Positions 13,399 to 15,309 of a DNA stretch of 15,309 nt are shown here, in pieces. This DNA comes from Bacteroides sp. CAG:1060 (GTDB lineage: Bacteria; Bacteroidota; Bacteroidia; Bacteroidales; UBA932). The stretch lies in contig HF986312.1 of the NCBI GenBank assembly GCA_000432655.1, forward strand, positions 7,852 to 23,160. Direction: 5' to 3'. The notes under the pieces are model-generated. The model was given only the letters and a program-made list of their open reading frames with translations. It was not told the origin of the DNA and searched no databases. How positions within the stretch are numbered: the stretch's first letter is position 1; every line of letters starts with the position of its first letter. Position numbers and translations under genes: made by a program.

Positions 13399-14021
13399 AT
13401 GGCGATAGTCAGTCCGTCTTTTATCGGAAGTACGACAGTCTCCACTCTCGGATCGCAGGAAAGCAGTTTGTTGAACTTGAGTAAGCCTTCTGTCTGCGCA
13501 TCATGAGGGAGCGGGTCAGCATAGACTTTGCCATCCCATAAGGTGTCGTCCGCAACTATTATTCCGCCCGGTCGCAAAAGAGGCAGGCACAGCTCGTAAT
13601 AATCGCAATACTGGCGTTTGTTGGCATCGATGAAGACAATGTCGTATCCGGCCTGCAAACTTTCAAGAGTCTGTATGGCGTCTCCTATGTGAAGTCGAAT
13701 CTTGTTGTCGACGCCGGCCATTATCCACCCCTGATGCATCATATCCTCAAGCTCATCGTTGATTTCAAGTGCATCTATAATCCCGTCTTCAGGAAGTCCA
13801 AGGGCCATCCAGCAGCTTGAGTACCCTGTAAAGGATCCTATCTCAAGCACTCTCTTTGCTCCTGTCATTTCCACGAGCATCTTCAGGAAACGACCCTGTA
13901 CCGGGCCTGAAAGCATTCGCGGATAGTTGGTGTGGATGTTGGTCTGCTTTTCTATCCAGCTTAGCGGCTCGGGAGTTGCGCTGCAGTGTTCTCTGATGTA
14001 CTTCTCTTCTGCTGATTCCAT
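13383..14021 (-). CDS. SAM-dependent O-methyltransferase (COG4122, TrmR/YrrM-like)
   Basis: A 212-residue class I methyltransferase of the catechol O-methyltransferase-like group (methyltransferase family 3). Features are the SAM-binding LEIGSFTGYSS (59-69), an acidic residue E86 closing the second strand, FIDANKRQY (130-138), PGGIIVADDTLWDG (151-164) with metal-binding Asp candidates (D131, D158, D159), and the C-terminal LPIKDGLTIAIK (198-209). Proteins of this type include B. subtilis TrmR, which methylates 5-hydroxyuridine in tRNA, and small-molecule O-methyltransferases. The tRNA role is plausible but not shown. It starts four bases after the exported-protein gene, so it probably shares that promoter. 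Its stop codon lies inside the tsf terminator. Confidence 0.88.
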   Translation of the reverse strand: MESAEEKYIREHCSATPEPLSWIEKQTNIHTNYPRMLSGPVQGRFLKMLVEMTGAKRVLEIGSFTGYSSCWMALGLPEDGIIDALEINDELEDMMHQGWIMAGVDNKIRLHIGDAIQTLESLQAGYDIVFIDANKRQYCDYYELCLPLLRPGGIIVADDTLWDGKVYADPLPHDAQTEGLLKFNKLLSCDPRVETVVLPIKDGLTIAIKNKG

Positions 14022-14025
14022 CTGC

Positions 14026-14793
14026 CTATTCGATGACCGTATTTTTCTTTCCTATCTTGTCTATCTCTCTCTTGGAGAATGGAGCTTCAGTGCCCTTTCT
14101 GAAAGGGTATTCTTTGTAATAATACAATTCGTGGGTATCTGTGCTTATAAGCATGCGGTAGCATCTCTTGTCTTTGCCTGTTTCTTCCGGGCATACGTAT
14201 ATGGCTACAAGCGTGTCTGGCGCGCCTTCCGTAAAGAGGGTGTCGGCCTTGTCCTGATTGAAGCAGACGGTCTTGCCGCTCAATGACTTATTGTACCGCC
14301 TGAGACCGGAGTAAGCGGTCTGCTCCGATACCATTGCATCTTCCGTATAGGCTTGAAGGATATCCAGAAATGCTCCTATATGGAGCAGTTCTCTGCCGCT
14401 TGGCATGCCTTGCGAGCAAATAGGTATTCTTACCAATTCAAACGGGCGCTTGAGGTTGTTTTCCGCATCTTCCATCCCTCCCTTTTCCAGGACGAGAAAG
14501 CAGACTCCCTTGTCAACTCCTATGTAGAGGAAGTAGAGGGAATTGTTGCTTTTCAGCTTTTCGTACTCGCTTTGTGTGCAAAACTCGTAGGGGGATATAC
14601 GCCATCTGGTGGACATCTCTTTTCTGAAAGCGATGTCAAGGAAGGAATCTCCGCCACTGACTATTTTGGTGGTGCAGGTAGGGAAGTCCGCTATCCTTGC
14701 TTTACGCGTATAGACTTTCCCCTGTGCGAATGCGCTCACTCCCGAAAGTGTCAGAATGATGGTCGCAAATATGAGTTTCATTATCCGTTTCAT
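14026..14793 (-). CDS. Exported protein of unknown function
   Basis: A 255-residue protein with a clear Sec signal peptide: basic start MKRIMK, hydrophobic core, and an AFA cleavage motif (21-23) before Q24. No lipobox is visible, so it is probably periplasmic. The mature part contains RWRISPYEFCTQSEYEKLK near residues 63-81, four or more cysteines that could form disulfides, and no catalytic motif that I recognise. I start it at 14793 because the predicted -7 box ends at 14799 and the longer in-frame ATG at 14817 would lie upstream of the promoter; ATG 14781 (MKLIFAT) is an alternative. It is transcribed with the methyltransferase gene and divergently from dnaX. I do not recognise the family. 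Confidence 0.7.
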   Translation of the reverse strand: MKRIMKLIFATIILTLSGVSAFAQGKVYTRKARIADFPTCTTKIVSGGDSFLDIAFRKEMSTRWRISPYEFCTQSEYEKLKSNNSLYFLYIGVDKGVCFLVLEKGGMEDAENNLKRPFELVRIPICSQGMPSGRELLHIGAFLDILQAYTEDAMVSEQTAYSGLRRYNKSLSGKTVCFNQDKADTLFTEGAPDTLVAIYVCPEETGKDKRCYRMLISTDTHELYYYKEYPFRKGTEAPFSKREIDKIGKKNTVIE

Positions 14794-14798
14794 ACTTT

Positions 14799-14806
14799 CA
14801 AATATA
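14799..14806 (-). promoter_or_regulatory. -7 box of the exported-protein / methyltransferase operon
   Basis: On the minus strand this reads TATATTTG (TAnnTTTG). Only five bases (14794-14798) separate it from the ATG at 14793, predicting a leaderless mRNA, or a leader of about 12 bases if ATG 14781 is used. A weak -33 candidate (TTT, 14829-14827) lies 20 bases upstream. Confidence 0.6.
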
Positions 14807-14817
14807 CGAAAAATCAT

Positions 14818-14825
14818 TAAATTTG
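14818..14825 (+). promoter_or_regulatory. -7 box of dnaX
   Basis: TAAATTTG matches TAnnTTTG, and the dnaX ATG follows after six bases, predicting leaderless or almost leaderless transcription. A TTT at 14796-14798 lies 19 bases upstream as a weak -33 candidate. The box is 11 bases from the divergent box on the other strand. Confidence 0.55.
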
Positions 14826-14831
14826 TAAACT

Positions 14832-15309
14832 ATGTCAGATTATATCGTATCAGCGCGTAAGTATCGTCCGGACAGTTTTGAATCGCTTATCGGACAGGAT
14901 ACCATAGCAAGAACCCTCAAGAATTCCATTCAAAGGGGCAAATTGGGGCATGCTTACCTTTTCTGCGGACCTCGTGGCGTGGGTAAGACAAGTGCGGCTC
15001 GTATTTTCGCCAAGACCATAAATTGTTCCAATCCGGGTCCTGACATGGAACCGTGTGGAGAGTGCGAGTCCTGCCGCTCGTTTGCTGAAGGCCGCTCTTA
15101 TTGCATCCATGAGCTTGATGCCGCTTCCAATAATGGGGTGGAGGATATCAAGAATCTGATGGAATTGGTGCAGATTCCTCCCCAGACGGGAAGGTACTCT
15201 GTGTTTATCATAGATGAGGTGCACATGCTTTCTTCCCAGGCGTTCAATGCGTTCCTGAAGACACTGGAGGAACCGCCCGCACACGCTATTTTCATCCTTG
15301 CGACCACCG
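14832..15309 (+). CDS. dnaX: DNA polymerase III subunit gamma/tau, N-terminal part (partial)
   Basis: The first 159 residues are visible; the gene continues past the right edge. DnaX is the ATPase of the clamp loader that places the sliding clamp on primed DNA and links polymerase cores and helicase. The start is MSDYIVSARKYRPDSFESLI, typical of DnaX. The Walker A motif GPRGVGKT (46-53), a zinc module with four cysteines (C65, C75, C78, C81), Walker B VFIIDE (124-129) and FLKTLEEPP (141-149) are all present. The domain order and KYRP start separate it from HolB and from RuvB. The start at 14832 is the only in-frame ATG near the conserved beginning. Whether a programmed frameshift makes a short gamma form cannot be judged from this part. 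Confidence 0.97.
   Translation, partial: MSDYIVSARKYRPDSFESLIGQDTIARTLKNSIQRGKLGHAYLFCGPRGVGKTSAARIFAKTINCSNPGPDMEPCGECESCRSFAEGRSYCIHELDAASNNGVEDIKNLMELVQIPPQTGRYSVFIIDEVHMLSSQAFNAFLKTLEEPPAHAIFILATT

Noticed and set aside
1..15309. Mobile element, defence island, CRISPR array or phage genes
   Set aside because: No transposase, integrase, terminal repeats, spaced direct repeats or phage-like proteins are seen; the gene content is typical housekeeping.

Overview
The window looks like chromosomal core-genome DNA from a member of the Bacteroidota, most likely order Bacteroidales. The evidence is the Bacteroidota promoter signature (-7 box TAnnTTTG) in front of most transcription units, A-rich start contexts with no Shine-Dalgarno sequence, a B-type five-helix succinate dehydrogenase cytochrome b, a lipid A gene (lpxK, so Gram-negative), and Bacteroidales-like ribosomal protein and EF-Ts sequences. 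I cannot name a genus from this sequence alone. I see no mobile element, CRISPR array, tRNA, rRNA or prophage gene.

Layout. Positions 1-1267 hold the 3' end of a membrane protein gene, translationally coupled to a two-helix membrane protein of unknown function. Positions 1400-4351 run rightward: an M24B Xaa-Pro peptidase, fabG and comF. Positions 4323-6110 run leftward: a second, longer M24B aminopeptidase P whose 3' end overlaps comF. Positions 6156-8271 run rightward: dusB (tRNA dihydrouridine synthase) overlapping lpxK (lipid A 4'-kinase). Positions 8273-9559 run leftward: pyrH then frr. Positions 9677-13339 run rightward: sdhC without sdhA or sdhB, then rplM-rpsI and rpsB-tsf. Positions 13383-14793 run leftward: an exported protein of unknown function then an O-methyltransferase. 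Position 14832 to the right edge is the 5' part of dnaX.

How the genes work together. Most are housekeeping genes for translation (L13, S9, S2, EF-Ts, ribosome recycling factor, DusB), with supporting roles in nucleotide supply (UMP kinase), DNA replication (DnaX), fatty acid and lipid A synthesis, respiration and proline-peptide turnover. Strand direction alternates every few kilobases, giving three convergent and three divergent junctions, all very compact.

The interest lies in this packing rather than in a new gene system. Four -7 boxes lie only 5-7 bases before the start codon, which predicts leaderless mRNAs. Divergent promoters overlap inside inverted repeats. One terminator lies within the next promoter's start region, and another lies inside the coding sequence of the facing gene. 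I did not find evidence for an undescribed multi-gene system. The least understood genes are the membrane protein at 146-1267 and the exported protein at 14026-14793.
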